Shown here: positions 11,960 through 24,805 of the stretch, in pieces | How positions within the stretch are numbered: the stretch's first letter is position 1 | How the letters are laid out: each line of letters begins with the position of its first letter | Assembly (NCBI RefSeq): GCF_030272615.1 | Contig: NC_081414.1 | Location: 3,037,501 to 3,101,500, forward strand | Length of the DNA: 64,000 bases | Direction: 5' to 3' | Source of the DNA: Cryptomeria japonica | Taxonomy: Eukaryota > Streptophyta > Pinopsida > Cupressales > Cupressaceae | Translations under genes and position numbers: made by a program | Notes under the pieces: generated by a model | Database searches by the model: none | Told to the model about the DNA's origin: nothing | What the model saw: the letters and a program-made list of their open reading frames with translations, nothing else

Positions 11960-13484
11960 TGTTGGCAATTTAGCATTATAACAGACAATGAAGGATTGTT
12001 GACATTTCAATAAAGGATATTGAGAAAGTTGTTGATGATTATGGATATGACTGATTAAGGATGTTTACTGTCTTGATATTATTATTTTGTCATTGATGTC
12101 AAGAAATTAATTTTCTAATTCAGTATGATGTTGCCATATCTTGAGAAATATGATTTGAAGAGTATAAAGATGTTGGTAAAAGACACATAAAAGAATATGA
12201 TGAATAAGGGGATGAATAAGGTATTCAATGGGCAACTATTATCAATTCAGACAATGATGAGATCATGATGTTTATATTGTTTTAACATCATACATATGTT
12301 GTAAATTGTAAGGTTAATACTATACTATCTTATCAAGCAAAGAACCTATTCGGTAAACCCTAAGGTTATCGCTATCGATTAATGAAGGTGGAATGTCTAC
12401 CGAGTGAAGTTTAGTATTTACTGAGTTGTAACTGAGTTGTAACCGAGATGTAACAGAATGCATTAAATATTTACATGCATTATTTAACGAAGGAAGCTGA
12501 TGAGCTGGAGTTGTTTAAATGATTGGTAAGCCGTGTATGAAGTTTGTTAATGAATCTATGGCAAAGGAAAGTCGGCAGAAAGATCTACAGCGCAGATTGA
12601 ACCACAATACCCTAGCACAAGTTCCAAGAAATGTATGCAAGTTCCAAGGTAGGGTAAAACATTTTCAGATCGAAAGATGCATTGAACCTGGTCAAGTTTG
12701 AAGATCTGATGGCTATGATTGATCATGGGAAATGTGATCAAGGAGATTAAGCGGTTAGCTAATTGTTTATAAATAGGGAACTGTTGATAAACAATGTATG
12801 CGGGCAAGTGTATGCACAGGGATGCTACATAGTGATTACCGAGCACTGAAGCTTGAAGACCTATTTTGAATAACAGAGTATAGAAGCCCAGTAAATGGAT
12901 AAGATTAGTTCTATGTCTAGATTGTATTGAACAAATAAGAATTTGCTTTAGCATTTTAGATGTGAAGTTGCAGATAGATTTTTATTACTATTATTTTGTG
13001 AAAGTGACAGAAAATCTCTTAACCGAGTGGACTTAACAGTCTTATTTGTAAAACCCTCTAGCAAGGTGACATTCTGATTGAGTGTTTGAAATCCTTTAAC
13101 AAGGTCACTTCTAACAAGGTGAAGATCCTAACAGATCTGAGGGAAATCCCTTAACCGAGTCACATCTAGCAATGTGTTTGTAATCTTTAACAGGATTTGC
13201 TTTTAACCGAGCATAATCTAGAAGAGTATATTTCTTAGTGGGTCCAAAATCCCATAGTGGTTTTTCCCTATTTGGGTTTCCACATTAAATGTGGTGTTAT
13301 GAGGTTTATGATGTTTATATGCTTTTGAGTTTGCATGTTTAATAGTTTTGGTTATATTACTAAAGTATATGTTACCAAGGTTAAATCTGATGTTTTTATG
13401 GAAGATTAAGTTTGTATGATTTAGCCCCCCCTCTCATCTTGTTGGCTATTAGATCTGTACTTACATTTAGTATCAGAAATATCA
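11960..13484 (+). repeat. Copia 3' LTR (1525 bp)
   Basis: It starts TGTTGGCAATTT directly after the purine tract AAAGGGGGATA and ends at ATCA before GTAAC. It is the partner of 5242-6755, with a TATA box at 12768-12775. Confidence 0.92.
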
Positions 13485-13750
13485 GTAACAAAGGACTGTC
13501 AACCAGTAATAGGAAACTGACATGGGAAGTTGGTAGTGATATCTTGCCAAAAAATGATCCAAATGTGATGCGGTCCGGACATAAGAAAGATGATAAAGTC
13601 TTCAAGTAGAATCCAACTCCATAGGTTCTGGTGAGCCAAAACCAGTACACACATAAATAAATGTTGAAACTGCAAACATAAAGCAAAACAAAAGGAAACA
13701 TTTTGTTGGTTGATGCAATATTGCCATGAATCGAGGATGCTCTTGCATCA
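13485..13750 (-). repeat. E1 3' LTR, proximal part (after the copia insertion)
   Basis: This aligns with about 31590-31855: the shared blocks include AGACTGTCAACC-like sequence, AGAATCCAACTCCATAGG and the terminal TGCATCA. It completes the LTR begun at 4541. The first five bases, GTAAC, are the right copy of the copia target duplication. Confidence 0.9.
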
Positions 13751-13799
13751 GACATCCGGGGTTGTTGAAAAAGTGAGGCCCTCACTTTGCTAGGGTTAG

Positions 13800-15240
13800 A
13801 GGAAAACTAAGGCGGTATACCTATAACTGAGAAATCCAAGATGAATCTTTAACTAGTCTGCCTTTCCACTTCACCAGGTACTCCTTATACTGACTGCTCC
13901 AGGTACTGTACCCAATCCTATTGTCCAAAATGTCTTCAATCTGATCTGGTTCTTTCCGAGGCAATTGTTTCTACAAGTCTGCTATGTTATCTTCACGGAA
14001 TTCTGATTCATGATACTCATGAAGGTCTGCAATATTGAACACCGATGAAATACTCAAACCAGCTGGTAACTCCACTTCATATGCATTTCCAGAACTGAAT
14101 TTTTTTAAGACCTTATAAGATCCAAACTTTTTCATTTGCAACTTTTTATAAGTTCCAACCGAGAATCTCTCTTTTCTCAAATACACCATCACTTCATCAC
14201 CAACTTCAAATTCCTTATGTCTCCTTTTCTCATCTGCCTTTTCCTTATACTTGTTGTTCATGTCCTCCAAATGTTGTTTAACCTGAGTATGCAAGGCTAC
14301 CATGTGATCTACAAAATCCTCTACTTCTGAACTTCTCTGGTCATCACTGCTAATATCCCTTAATTCTGATATACCTTTAGGATGCATTCCGATAACTATC
14401 TCAAAAGGTGTTTTACGGTACTCCTATTTACTGAATTGTTGTAGGCAAACTCTGCTTGTGCAAGGATCAAATCCCAACTTCTGGTTTTATCTCAAATCAA
14501 ACATCTCAACAAGTTTCCCAAGCTCTACTTAACCACCTTTGTCTATTTATCAGTCTGTGGGTGAAAAGTAGAACTAAATTGCAAATCCATCTTCATCTTC
14601 TTCCATTGTGTTCTCCAAAAGTAACCGACAAAATTAGTATCTCTTACTGAAACTATGCTCTTAGGTAATCCATGCAATCTCACTATTTCCTTGAAAAATA
14701 GGCTTGCTACATGCATTGCATCTGCTGTCTTCTTACAAGGTATAAAATGAGCCATCTTAGAGAATCTATCCACCACCACAAATATTCAATCATTCCCCCT
14801 CCATGTCTTAGGCAATCCTAGTATGAAATCCATTCTTATATCCTCCCATGGTCTAACCGATACTGTCAAAGGTTTATATAGTCCCACATTCTGACTACTA
14901 CCCTTTGCAACTTGACAAATTTTACAAATTTTCACATATTTCTTAACATCCTTATGAATCTAGGGCCAAAAGTATTGCTCACTCACCAAGGCTACTATTT
15001 TTTCAGCACCAAAGTGTCTAGCTAATCCTCCACTATGTTTCTCCTTAATCAGATTCTCCCTCATAGAACTCTTAGGTATGCACAACTGAACTCCTTTGAA
15101 TAACATCCCATCTTGCATGAAATAGTCCAACCACTTACTCCTATTTGCCATAACCGGTTCTCTACATGCTTTCCAAGGTTCTCCAAAATCCGGGTCATCA
15201 TCATACAAGGTCTTCAATTCTTAAAACCCTAACACTGTCA
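13800..15240 (-). pseudogene. E1 integrase with C-terminal chromodomain, broken
   Basis: Reading leftward from 15217: the zinc-binding part has EKHSGGLARHFGAEKI and KICKICQVAKG. The core has WEDIRMDFILGLP (first Asp), [12 protein letters not shown] (second Asp) and FHPQTDK followed by a stop and TKVV, where working enzymes have an E, so the catalytic glutamate appears replaced by lysine. The GPY-like region is near 14100. At 13960-13805 the minus strand reads QIEDILDNRIG and then EYLVKWKGRLVKDSSWI, a chromodomain signature that in this family guides insertion to marked chromatin. At least one shift lies near 14400-14540. Confidence 0.85.
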
Positions 15241-16345
15241 CTCTCATCCCAGTCAGAAGAATCCTTCTCCTACTTAATGCATCAACAACTTTGTTAGATT
15301 TACCACTTCTATGCTTCAACACAAAGGTGGAACTCTGCAAAAATTCTACCCATCTCATATGTCTCTGATTCAACTTACTCTGACTATTCAAATATTGCAA
15401 GGCTTGATGATATGTGTACAATACAAACTCCTTAGGAAACAAGTAATGTCTCCACTTCTTCAAGGCTTGAATTATGGCATAGAATTCCTAATCATATACT
15501 GAATATCTCCTCCTAGCATCATTTATTTTCTCACTGAAATAGGCTACTGCTCTTCCTTCTTGGCTCAAGACTGCTCCTATTGCTATTCCACTTGCATCAC
15601 AATCAACTTGGAATACTTTGTTGAAATCCAATAAAGCCAACACATGCTACTCAGTTACTTTCTGCTTCAATAACTCAAAACTTTTGTTTGCTCCGGTGGT
15701 CCTTTTGAATTCCTTCTCTCATGGTCTCAATCATAGGGCTACAAACTAAATTGAAATTTCTAATGAACTTCTAGTAAAAACTAGCCAATCCATGAAATGA
15801 TCTTACCTCTTCAATGTTTTCTAGTGTAGGCCAATCAACAATTGCTTTCACCTTCTCAGGGCCCATCTTCAATCCATCAACATATATCACAAATCCCAAA
15901 TAGACTAACTCTTACTTCATGAAAGTACACTTCTTAAGGTTTATCAGCAACTTTTCTTCTCTCAACCTCTGCAAAACTTGTCTTAAATGCAACAAATGCT
16001 CCTCCTTGTCTTACTAAAAATCAGAATGTCATCCAAGTAAAGAATAACAAACTTACCCAATAATTTCTTCTATACCTCATTCATCAACCTCATGAAAGTA
16101 CTCAGTGCATTAGTTAACCCAAAAGGCATCAACAACTATTCATACAGTCCTTCAGTTGTCTTAAATGTTGTCTTCCACTCATCTCCTTCTCTGATCCTAA
16201 TATGATGATATCCACTCTTCAAATCTATCTTTGTAAAGTATCTCGCTCCACTCAAATAGTCCGTTATGTCATCCATCCTAGGCAAAGAAAACCAGTATTT
16301 CACTGTGATCTTGTTTATTGCTCTGTAATCAGTCACATTCTCCAC
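15241..16345 (-). pseudogene. E1 reverse transcriptase (core) and RNase H, broken
   Basis: The RT part contains [20 protein letters not shown], then [25 protein letters not shown] is encoded at 16028-16039, giving FVILYLDDILIF, so the catalytic motif is kept. The RNase H end is at 15463-15240, with YHQALQYLNSQSKLNQRHMRW and SNKVVDALSRR. In-between sequence carries several stops. It joins an upstream part that shares frame problems near 16340. Confidence 0.85.
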
Positions 16346-17172
16346 ACTCCATTCTTCTTAGGTGCTAATACTACTGGTACTGCACAAGGACTCGAACTTT
16401 CTCTAATCAAATCTTTCTTCAACAGCTCCTGCACTTGTCGGTTTAAATCCTCATTCTCTGTCGGTGTCAACCGGTGTGCAACTTTGTTAGGCAAGCTAGC
16501 TCCGAGAATTAGGTCCATGCAATGACTGATACTTCTAACCGGTGGTAATCCATCAAACACATTATTTGAAATGATGTCTTCATACTCTGTCAACAAGTCT
16601 TTTATCTCCTCTGGTTGTTCTTCTTCTAGTTCTGGTCTCTCAATCTTCCTAGGAACCAAGGAAAAACACACATTCTCATGTCTCATTCCATCTAGGAAAT
16701 TCCTTCCATCCACCAAATAGATCCTAGCATTCATACAGACTTCACTCTTCAAAGGCTCCTCCAAAGGTAACAAGGTTTGCTTCATTCCATTTGCCACAAT
16801 GGTGTATATGTTCTTCCTTCCATCATGTATTGCCTGCATATAAAACTACCAAGGTCTACCCAACAAAAGGTGACAAATATACATAGGCATAATATCACAC
16901 AAGACTTCATCACGATAATTCCCAATTTTAAATTTCACCAAACATTGCTCACTTACCAAAAACTTATGTTCAACCTGAATCCGTGTTATCTGATAAGGCT
17001 TAGGGTGTTTCATTATTTCCAAATTCAACTTATTCACCATCTCTTTTGAAACAAGATTATCTGAGCTACCACTATTAATAACAACTTTACAATTACATCT
17101 AGTCTTGAGCAAATTCCTCCTCTGCAAGGGTTCCTCATCTTCTCTGGTATGACACAAAATTCTCCTCATCAT
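16333..17172 (-). pseudogene. E1 protease and RT N-terminal linker, active site altered
   Basis: The protease reads CKVVINSGSSDNLVS, where the usual pattern is I-D-S/G-G-S; the aspartate codon is now asparagine. The closing signature HLLLGRPW is at about 16850. A stop follows, then a linker with IYLVDGRNFLDGM and the start of [21 protein letters not shown]. The catalytic change alone would abolish protease function. Confidence 0.8.
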
Positions 17173-17199
17173 TTACAGTTCTCCATCTTCCATTTTGTT

Positions 17200-18066
17200 A
17201 GCTAATCCGGTGGGGTTTTCTTCCACCATTGCTTCTCTTCCGGCATTATTTGTCTTCTTACATTCAAATGCATGATTTCCTTCTCCTCCACACTTAAAAC
17301 AAGTTCCTCTAAACATTCTCTTATCTTGTCTTCTATCATCTTTTCTAAAATTATCATTCTGATAGCCATCCGGTTCTCTCCTCCGGTAGAATTTTCTATC
17401 ATCTTTTCGGTATGAATTAACTTCCCCGCTTACTTCTTTATCCTTTCTCTAATCTGTACCAGTACCCCTTCCTCTGGCATATCCTCTTCTTCCTTGAAAT
17501 CTACCACTAGTAAACCTTCCACCTCTAACTCTTTGCCTTTGCTCATGTCCCTTGTTTAACTTATCTTCTTCTTTTAGGGTATACTGGTAGGCTTCTTCAA
17601 CACTCTCCAATTTGATCAAACTGAGTTCATCTTGTATAGACATCTGTAATCCATTCAAATATCTAGCAACTTGTTCAACTTCATCATCAACATGTCCGGA
17701 TCTGATATTCAACTTGTAAAATGCTTCGGTGTACTCCTTCACACTAGATTCCTTCTGTCTCAAATTCTGCAATTTTTGGAATAGGTTTACTTGATAATCA
17801 ACTGGTATAAACTTCAATTTCAACTTCGCAACCATTTGATCCCAAGTCTTGATCTTCTCTTTACCTCTTCTCTATCTATCAACCTGCAAATGCTCCTACC
17901 AAAGAGATGTGTGATCTTTCAACCGATTATAGGCATATTTCACCTTCTTTTCCTCCACGATGTTCTCAAAATAAAAATACTTCTCCATTTCTGAGATCCA
18001 ATCCATCAATTCATTGGAATCCAACTTTCCGTCATATTCTGGTGGGGTAAAATGGGGTTTAGTATT
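17200..18066 (-). pseudogene. E1 gag, main part (left of E2 insertion)
   Basis: The frame resumes right at the E2 border with KPHFTPPEYDGKLDSNELMD. It continues through a standard retrotransposon-gag fold: WDQMVAKLKLKFIP, LRQKESSVKEYTEAFYKL and VARYLNGLQMSIQDELSL. An Arg/Gly-rich stretch precedes a zinc knuckle, CFKCGGEGNHAFEC at about 17270-17310, whose histidine is displaced by one residue compared with the CCHC pattern. Stops at about 17893 and 17447 and a shift near 17400 break it. Confidence 0.8.
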
Positions 18067-19351
18067 TGTTTGCTTCACCAATAGGAATAATAACTATAGT
18101 TAAAGTCTCAACCCAAAGTTTGGACATTTACTCTATGAAGTTACTATCTCCATAACTAAAGTTCATTTGTTTATCAACCTAGGGACATATTACTTGAAAT
18201 GGGTTTGCATTATATATGCACTAAGTTCCTGCTATAGCTATCTTGCATTATTGCAGCAACTAAAATCTATTTGGGATAAGCAAGTAAGAATGAAAACAAT
18301 TGAAGGCTATAGGAAAACTTTGCATTAACATAAAACTGAATTAAAGAAATGCTAACTAAGCCCAAAGCTGTCAAATAGGAATTACTCTGTTTGCTTTGGC
18401 TGCAGGAACAGTCAATAGATCTGTTTCCACTGGCTGCAGGATCAGTCAATGCCAGGACATCTACTGCGGCAGAAAAAGAAAACTAAATTTAACAAAGGCA
18501 CACAAACACTCACCAAGTAGGCCCCCTTGGGTGAGTGTATCCAGGCTTCCAAGATAAATCTAAGTGCTTAGAACAACATGACTTTATTCATTGCTTTTCA
18601 GAAGTCGATACATCATTCAGAATGAAGAAAACTCAAACATTTTGCAACTCTATTTCTAATTCTTCTGTTCTTCAATCCTCTCCTTCTAACCTCAGAGAAG
18701 AGGCAGAGACATTTAAAATAAAATTACAACAACTTCCTACAATTAAGGTGATGCTGATGAGAAGAGGCGGATAACATCCATGACAGAGAACAGTCAGAGT
18801 TAAGCCACTAAAAACGTGGATCTATACTAAACCACAACCAAGAATATAGCGTGGTGGTATTACAAGATTGATGCTCACTAAAGTCGAACATAAATGAGTC
18901 TTGCGTGCCCTACTACTTCTTTGTCATTCCCCGCGCCCATTATCCTCTTTTCTGATTTGAACTTTTAGTCGCCCCTTGAATATCCCAAACTGCCTTCTCA
19001 ACGTGACAAGGTAACCTCCTCCCCAACATCTCATTTATTCCTGCAATTGAAAAGAGAGAACATACAAGCATATACATATCTATTTTAATTAATCATAACA
19101 CTTATACATTCCACACATGATATCACCTATGATAATTCGTATGGCAACAAGAACAAATCACATGGCAACAAGAATAACTGGCATGGCAACAGGAATAACT
19201 GGCAAAGATAAAACATGATTTAATGGGTTCAGTTAACATATGGAATACATATAGTCAAACTTTAATACATCATTACCATCCCATTATACAATTTAAAACA
19301 TGACAAAAAATTATGAGTTCTAGGAATAAAAGGAGCTAATATCTCGGCTCA
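18067..19351 (-). repeat. E2 3' LTR (1285 bp)
   Basis: The partner of 29420-30711; both contain the same blocks, for example AATAATAACTATAGTTAAAG near the left end and AGGAGCTAATATCTC near the right end. A purine tract for E2 lies just right of it: the plus strand reads TCATGCCCCCCAAC at 19352-19365. Confidence 0.93.
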
Positions 19352-19365
19352 TCATGCCCCCCAAC

Positions 19366-21620
19366 TTAATGTCTTGCTGATCCTCCAACAAGAGGAAAAT
19401 TTCTAATTCGGGCACTAATTCGCATGTCACCAATAGTTCCCTCTCCTGTCCTTCTTGTAGTGAAATTCCAATAAAATCCCTTCATCTTTTCTAGTCTGGC
19501 CCATTTGGCTTCTTCTATGGATTCCTCATATGGTTTGTCTGCAACCCTACATCCCATCAATGGCCACATAAGGATAGGTGGCTGGAAGATCAAGGGTATC
19601 CATCCATTGCTTTTCATCCTACCCAAATGGATGTACTTAGGAGCTCTCTATATAGCTGCATGAAAATTTGGCAGTGAATGAGGGTCACACTATTTTAGGT
19701 TTCCAATGCTGAATCAGACAATCAACTACAATTGCATTTTCATTTTCAATCAAGTGTTCATATTCCTGGAATATTTCCTCCCTCATCGGTAATACTTTGC
19801 TCCTTACATCAGGTCTTGCTAATAATTCCTGCCAATCATAATAAAGAAGTTGTGGGTCCTTGGCTTCAGTCCTGAGTGGCAATGGACAATCAAATTTCAG
19901 ATTTCTATATGCTTTGGCCTGAGTCCCTATGCTGATTTCATTTTGCACCCATGATATTAATGCTTTTATGTGGATGTCACCAGTGTATAACAAGGGATTC
20001 CACTTGTTATTTGAAGTCACAACATAACTATGCAAATAAAATTCACACAATAAATTTTTAACAGCTATTGCAAAGGTCTGATAAGCACTATTAAATTATT
20101 CAGGGGTATATAAAGAAGGAGTAAGGTCTTTAATAATGCGGTTTAGCTTAAAACTTAAATACTGCTCTTTTAGATGCAAATCATAAACCCTTGGAGGAGC
20201 CCTACATTGTATCAATTCAGGGACCATACTGGTAATTGTGTCAACTTTAGCTTCCAATTCTGCAATCTGATTATCCCTCTTTTCAATTTCCCTCTGTTGC
20301 TTATCAATAATTACATGTAACCCAACCTTCTCTATCTCCCACTGCCTATAAAATGTAAGTGCATTAGACAAACTAGTGAGAGATTAAGGAGGTCTATTAG
20401 CTTTTACCAGAGGGTGTAGAAATTATTCAACAGGTTCTTCAAATTGTTCTGCTATATATGCCAGACTTGAAAGTCTGTCGGCACCATGTTCTTCCTATGA
20501 TTTAACCTCTATTGGACTCCCATGTTCCTCTTCTGATGTTTCTACTGAAATGACCTCCACTCCATCCCCTGTTGGTCAAACTTTCTATCTACTCTGTTGA
20601 GTCCTTCTTGCTTACACTTTTGGAGTAGCTGCAGGAACAGTTTCTACTAGAGGCATTGCTACAGGAGAATTTCCCTTTGGCTTACGCCTTTTAGCTATAG
20701 GAAAAACTTGCGTTGCTTGAAACTACTCCATGGTTTCTCCTTTTGCATCAATTCTCTCTACTTCTTTCCCTTTCCTTTTAAAAGATGTCGCTTCTCTTTG
20801 AAAATGAGTGGAGGGATGCTCAATATTTGTTTCGACCACCACATCTTCTGCAACAGTCAAAGCTTCTTTGGCAACAGGAGGTTCATTTCCTGCAGAAATT
20901 CTAGGAGATGAGGGCTCTCCTATTCCCTCCTCTTGGGATGCTAATTCCTCTGCAAGAGGAGCATCTTCAACCCTAAAGTGTAGTATATATTCAAATACTC
21001 CCCATGCCATTTGAGAAACATCCCTAAGAGAATATTCTACTAACAATTTTATCAAACCATGATGACCGACAGAACGATTTCCACCCTTCCATGTTTCTTT
21101 GCCAATATGGAAATAAGGTGATATAGAAAATTTGGAAAATTTTTACCCTTCAGCCATGCCATAAATGACTAAGAAATTTGAAATGAAATGAATGTAAATT
21201 TGAATACCTTCCATCGTAGGTAATGTATTTCATTATATATAATGCCACCTGGGGCCATTCTGTTAGAAGAGATACCCGTCTAGTCCCCTGCTTGTCCACC
21301 ATTAGAGGTCCATCTGTGGGGTGTGTAAATTTTGCCCTAGTGCTTCTTGCATCCTTAGACTCAGGAAACAAATCTCCCTCCTATGGAAACCCAATAAATT
21401 CAGCTATTCATTGCTCTGTGGCAATAACTCTCAACCCCTTGATAGAGGCATCTCCTTCATTGAATGTACATAGGAACTCGAAAGCAATTCCCTCATTGAA
21501 ATCCATTATCTTCATAAAATAATCAATCCATCCATGCATACAGAAATAATGTTCACACTGGACATCTTGCAGAAACGTGTTATGGATTACAAGTTCATGG
21601 GAGATAGGATCTCCACCCAT
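19366..21620 (-). pseudogene. E2 envelope-position ORF (Athila-type third ORF), broken
   Basis: Between integrase and the 3' LTR lies about 2.2 kb with long minus-strand frames (21620-21408, 21371-21150, 21055-20723, 20371-20096, 20050-19685, 19626-19366). Early residues include HELVIHNTFLQDVQCEHYF and LTEWPQVALYIMKYITYDGR, then an acidic region and a short coiled coil (EIEKRDNQIAELEAKVD). Near the end is NEISIGTQAKAYRNLKFDCP. Athila elements carry an ORF of this kind in this place, often called env-like; its biochemical role is unknown, and I see no clear signal peptide or fusion motif. One shift near 21100 and several stops break it. Confidence 0.65.
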
Positions 21621-22185
21621 GACTATTTCAACTCACAAAATAATTTCCGCAGCAAAGAATGAGGGACTGAAATAATCTGCAAAACTGAAAATATTTGTTC
21701 GAAAATTCCTTACTTCCAGTTTCGGCAGCAAAATGCATTGCTCACTTGTACCAAAGAATGTCTCATTCAAAAATGATGCTAGGCAAATCAAAGCAAGTTA
21801 CTGACAAGGACGGATAATTACTTAACTTGGAAATTAGACCATAAAACACCCCCCCAACTTATTAAAACATGTGTCCACACATGCGAAAAGGACAAAGGGA
21901 AGGGTACATGAATTTAAAATAGGAAAAATCATAGTAAAATAATAAATGCATAATTTATAAAAAATAAGCTATGTACATACCTACAGTCATGCTAATAAAT
22001 GTTGCATGAAACAATTGTGAAATCAGATGATGTGATGTGAATGAAGTGATAGACAGAGAAATGAAGTGGGATGACGTGGATGGAAAAATTATTAATGGAG
22101 AATAATATTTTCATAAGACATGGAAATATCTTTATGAAATGATGCTTGAAGAATTTATTGAGTGCTAGGAACATTCCCTATAGAA

Positions 22186-23530
22186 GCTGCATGATCTACT
22201 CCTTGAATGTTTCCTTCAGTTGCTGCGGGGACCTTCTTTGGTTGTTGAAGGAACTTCTCCAATTGTTGCAGGAACTTCTCTAGTTGCTGCAGGAACTAAT
22301 GTTTGATCTTGACTGGTGAATTGTTGCAGGAACTGTTCTTTGGTTGCAAGCTTATGATACAGGCGAATTCAATGACCATTGACTAAAAGCTTGAATCGGA
22401 CTGGATCAATAGTGGTCAAGTGAACTGCTCCATTTGTGAAAACTTCTTCTATTTCATATGGCCCTAACCATCTTGTATGCAGTTTTCCCATAGTACCTTT
22501 ATATCTAGAATCATACAGCAACACCCAGTCACCTGTTTTAAATTTCCTCTCCTTTATGTACTTATCATGCCATTTAGCTCATTGATTTTGAATAAGTTTT
22601 GTTTGTTGGACAACCATCTTCCCCAACTCATCCAAAGCATTTAATTGGAGAATGCGGTCTCTTTGTGCTTTAGAGAGAGAGTCATATTCAATTGTAGAGT
22701 CATTCTAAGAGTTTTGTGTTCAAACTCAATAGACATCATTGTTTTTTTTTCATACACCATTTCAAAAGGTGTAAAACCAATTGGTGTTTTCCATGTTGTT
22801 ATGTATGCCCAAATGGCTTCAGGAAGTCTTTGTGACCAATCTTTCCTATGAAGAGCTATTGTCTTAGTAAGAATAGCTTCTAAATCCATATTTGTGACTT
22901 CTACTTGACCATTTGCTTGTGGATGATATGGGGTAGACTTCCTGTGCCTAATATTATATTCATTAACCAATGTTGCAATCAATGTGGAAGTAAACTGTGG
23001 TCCTTGGTCTGAAACAATCTCTCTTGGAACTCCATACTTAGTAAATATTTCTTCATAGAGAAATTCAGCTACTTTATTATCTCTTGCATGTGTCATAGCT
23101 CGTGCTTCCACCTATTTGGTGACATAATCAATGCATACCAGAATATAAGACTTTCCATTTGAAGGAGGATCAATTGGCCCAACAAAATCTAATCCCCATT
23201 TATCAAATGGTGCAACTAATATCTGGGGATATAATGGCATTTCATAAGATCTAGTAGGCCTACCAATGCATTGGCATTTATCACATTTCCTAGTATATTG
23301 TGCTGCATCCTTATATAATGTTGGCCAATAATATCATGTGCCCAAAATTTTAAGTGATGTTCTTTTAGCATCAAAATGTCCTCCGCATGGCTCATCATGG
23401 CATGTATGAAGGATGTCATATGTTTCATCCTCTCTAACACATCTTCTCATGACTTGGTCAGGCCCAATATAAAATGAACAATCAAACATCCATGAGAAGT
23501 TAAAGCTTTTCTCAACTAACAATCTTCTTT
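22186..23530 (-). pseudogene. E2 integrase, broken
   Basis: The zinc finger reads HTCHDEPCGGHFDAKRT and then CDKCQ-like residues near 23290. The core keeps all three acids: DFVGPIDPPSNGKSYI, IVSDQGPQFTSTL and YHPQANGQVEVTN. The C-terminal part near 22450 reads TRWLGPYEIEEVFTNGAVHL, the GPY-like tail of Athila integrases. Only a few stops interrupt it (near 23113 and 22580), plus a shift near 23440, so it is better preserved than most of the window. Confidence 0.85.
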
Positions 23531-23531
23531 C

Positions 23532-24805
23532 TTAAGGAGAGAAATGAATTGACATTTTATTAGCAACTAAATAATTGGCAATATCAGCATCCCATGGAGT
23601 GTGTGCTTTTATAAGAAACAAATGTTCATCTGGAAAAAAATCATCTATAGTTGCAGGATTATCTTGCAATTGAAGCCTAGAAAGATAATCTGCAATCGCA
23701 TTGGATTTTCCTGGTTTATCAACAACTATAATATCAAATTCCTGCATCAATAGTAACTAATGAGCCAATCTCCCTGTAATTGAAGGTTTATTTATGAAAT
23801 ATCTGATTGCTGTATGATCAGTATGCACAAATATCAGATATCCTATTATATAATGCTTGAATTTGCTGAGTGCATATATAATTGCTAGCATTTCTTTTTT
23901 AGTGACAGTGTAATTAAGCTTAGGCCCCTGCATGTTCTTGCTGATATAATAAATTGCATTTTCCAAATTATCAATCTTCTATCCCAAAACTGCTCCTATG
24001 GCATAATCTGATGCATCTGTATGAATATGAAATGGTAAGGACCAATTTGGACCCTTAAGCACTGGTGCTTGGGTCAATGCTTGTTTGAGCTTCAAGAAAG
24101 CTTCATTGCATGAGGAAGTCCAATTAAATTCCATATCCTTGGTCAAAAAAGAATATAAAGGGCCTGCAATTTTCTGAAATCTCTGATAAACCTCCTATAA
24201 TATCCAACATGTCCAAGAAAACTCCTGACATCTTTTTGATTTACTGGTGCAGGGATATTTTGAATGACTTTTATTTTTGCTTGATCAACTTGTATTCCAT
24301 TTATAGAGATATGATGACCAAGAACTATACCTTCCTGCATCATCATGAAACACTTTTCACTATTCAATGATAAATTGTAGTTTTCACACCACTGCAAAAC
24401 TTTCTTCAGGTCTTCAATGCCTCTTCAAATTCTCAACCATAGCTGGTAAAATCATCCATATATATTTCCATGTTATCCTAGGAAATATCTAAAAATATGC
24501 TTACCACTGCTCTTTGAAATGTAGCTGGAGCATTACATAATCCAAAAGAAAGAACAAAATATGCATATGTTCCCCAAGGACAAGTAAATGTAGTCTTTTC
24601 TTGATCCTTTGGGGAAATTTGAATATGGTTGCAGCCACTAAATCCATCAAGAAATGAGAAGTACTGCTTCCCTACTAAGGAGTCTAATACCCGATCCACA
24701 AATGGTAATGGAAAATGATCCTTCCTGGTTGCCAAGTTCAAAGCTCTGTAATCCACACATACCCACCATTTACCTCCTTTCTTGGGAACTATCACTAAAG
24801 GTGAT
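23532..24805 (-). pseudogene. E2 reverse transcriptase (C-terminal) and RNase H, broken
   Basis: From the solo-LTR border, RT continues with LVIVPKKGGKWWVCVDYRAL, FSFLDGFSGCNHIQISPKDQ and TFTCPWGTYAYFVLSFGL. The catalytic motif is in EIYMDDFTSYG near 24450. Then comes the connection VLGHHISINGIQVDQAKIKV. RNase H has YISKNMQGPKLNYTVTKKEM, FVHTDHTAIRYF and GKSNAIADYLSRL. Frame changes occur near 24430 and 24140. Confidence 0.88.
24801..24805. repeat. Target-site duplication of the solo LTR (left, GTGAT)
   Basis: GTGAT precedes the LTR start TGGTGTAGG; GTGAC at 26331-26335 follows its end CCCATCA. One T/C difference fits an aged 5-bp duplication. Confidence 0.8.

Larger units (their letters stand above)
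5242..13484 (+). mobile_element. Ty1/copia retrotransposon, complete but decayed, inside the E1 LTR
   Basis: An 8.2-kb plus-strand element with LTRs 5242-6755 and 11960-13484. Both begin TGTTGGCAATTT and end in ATCA. The flanks are TTAAT (5237-5241) on the left and GTAAC (13485-13489) on the right. The uninterrupted partner LTR of E1 reads CCGGTAACAAAAG here, so these fit one diverged 5-bp target duplication. In order it holds a primer site, gag, protease, integrase, reverse transcriptase, RNase H and a purine tract (AAAGGGGGATA). Integrase before reverse transcriptase is the diagnostic order of Ty1/copia. The gag-pol frame from 6820 to 11003 is broken by about nine stops and one shift. Confidence 0.93.
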
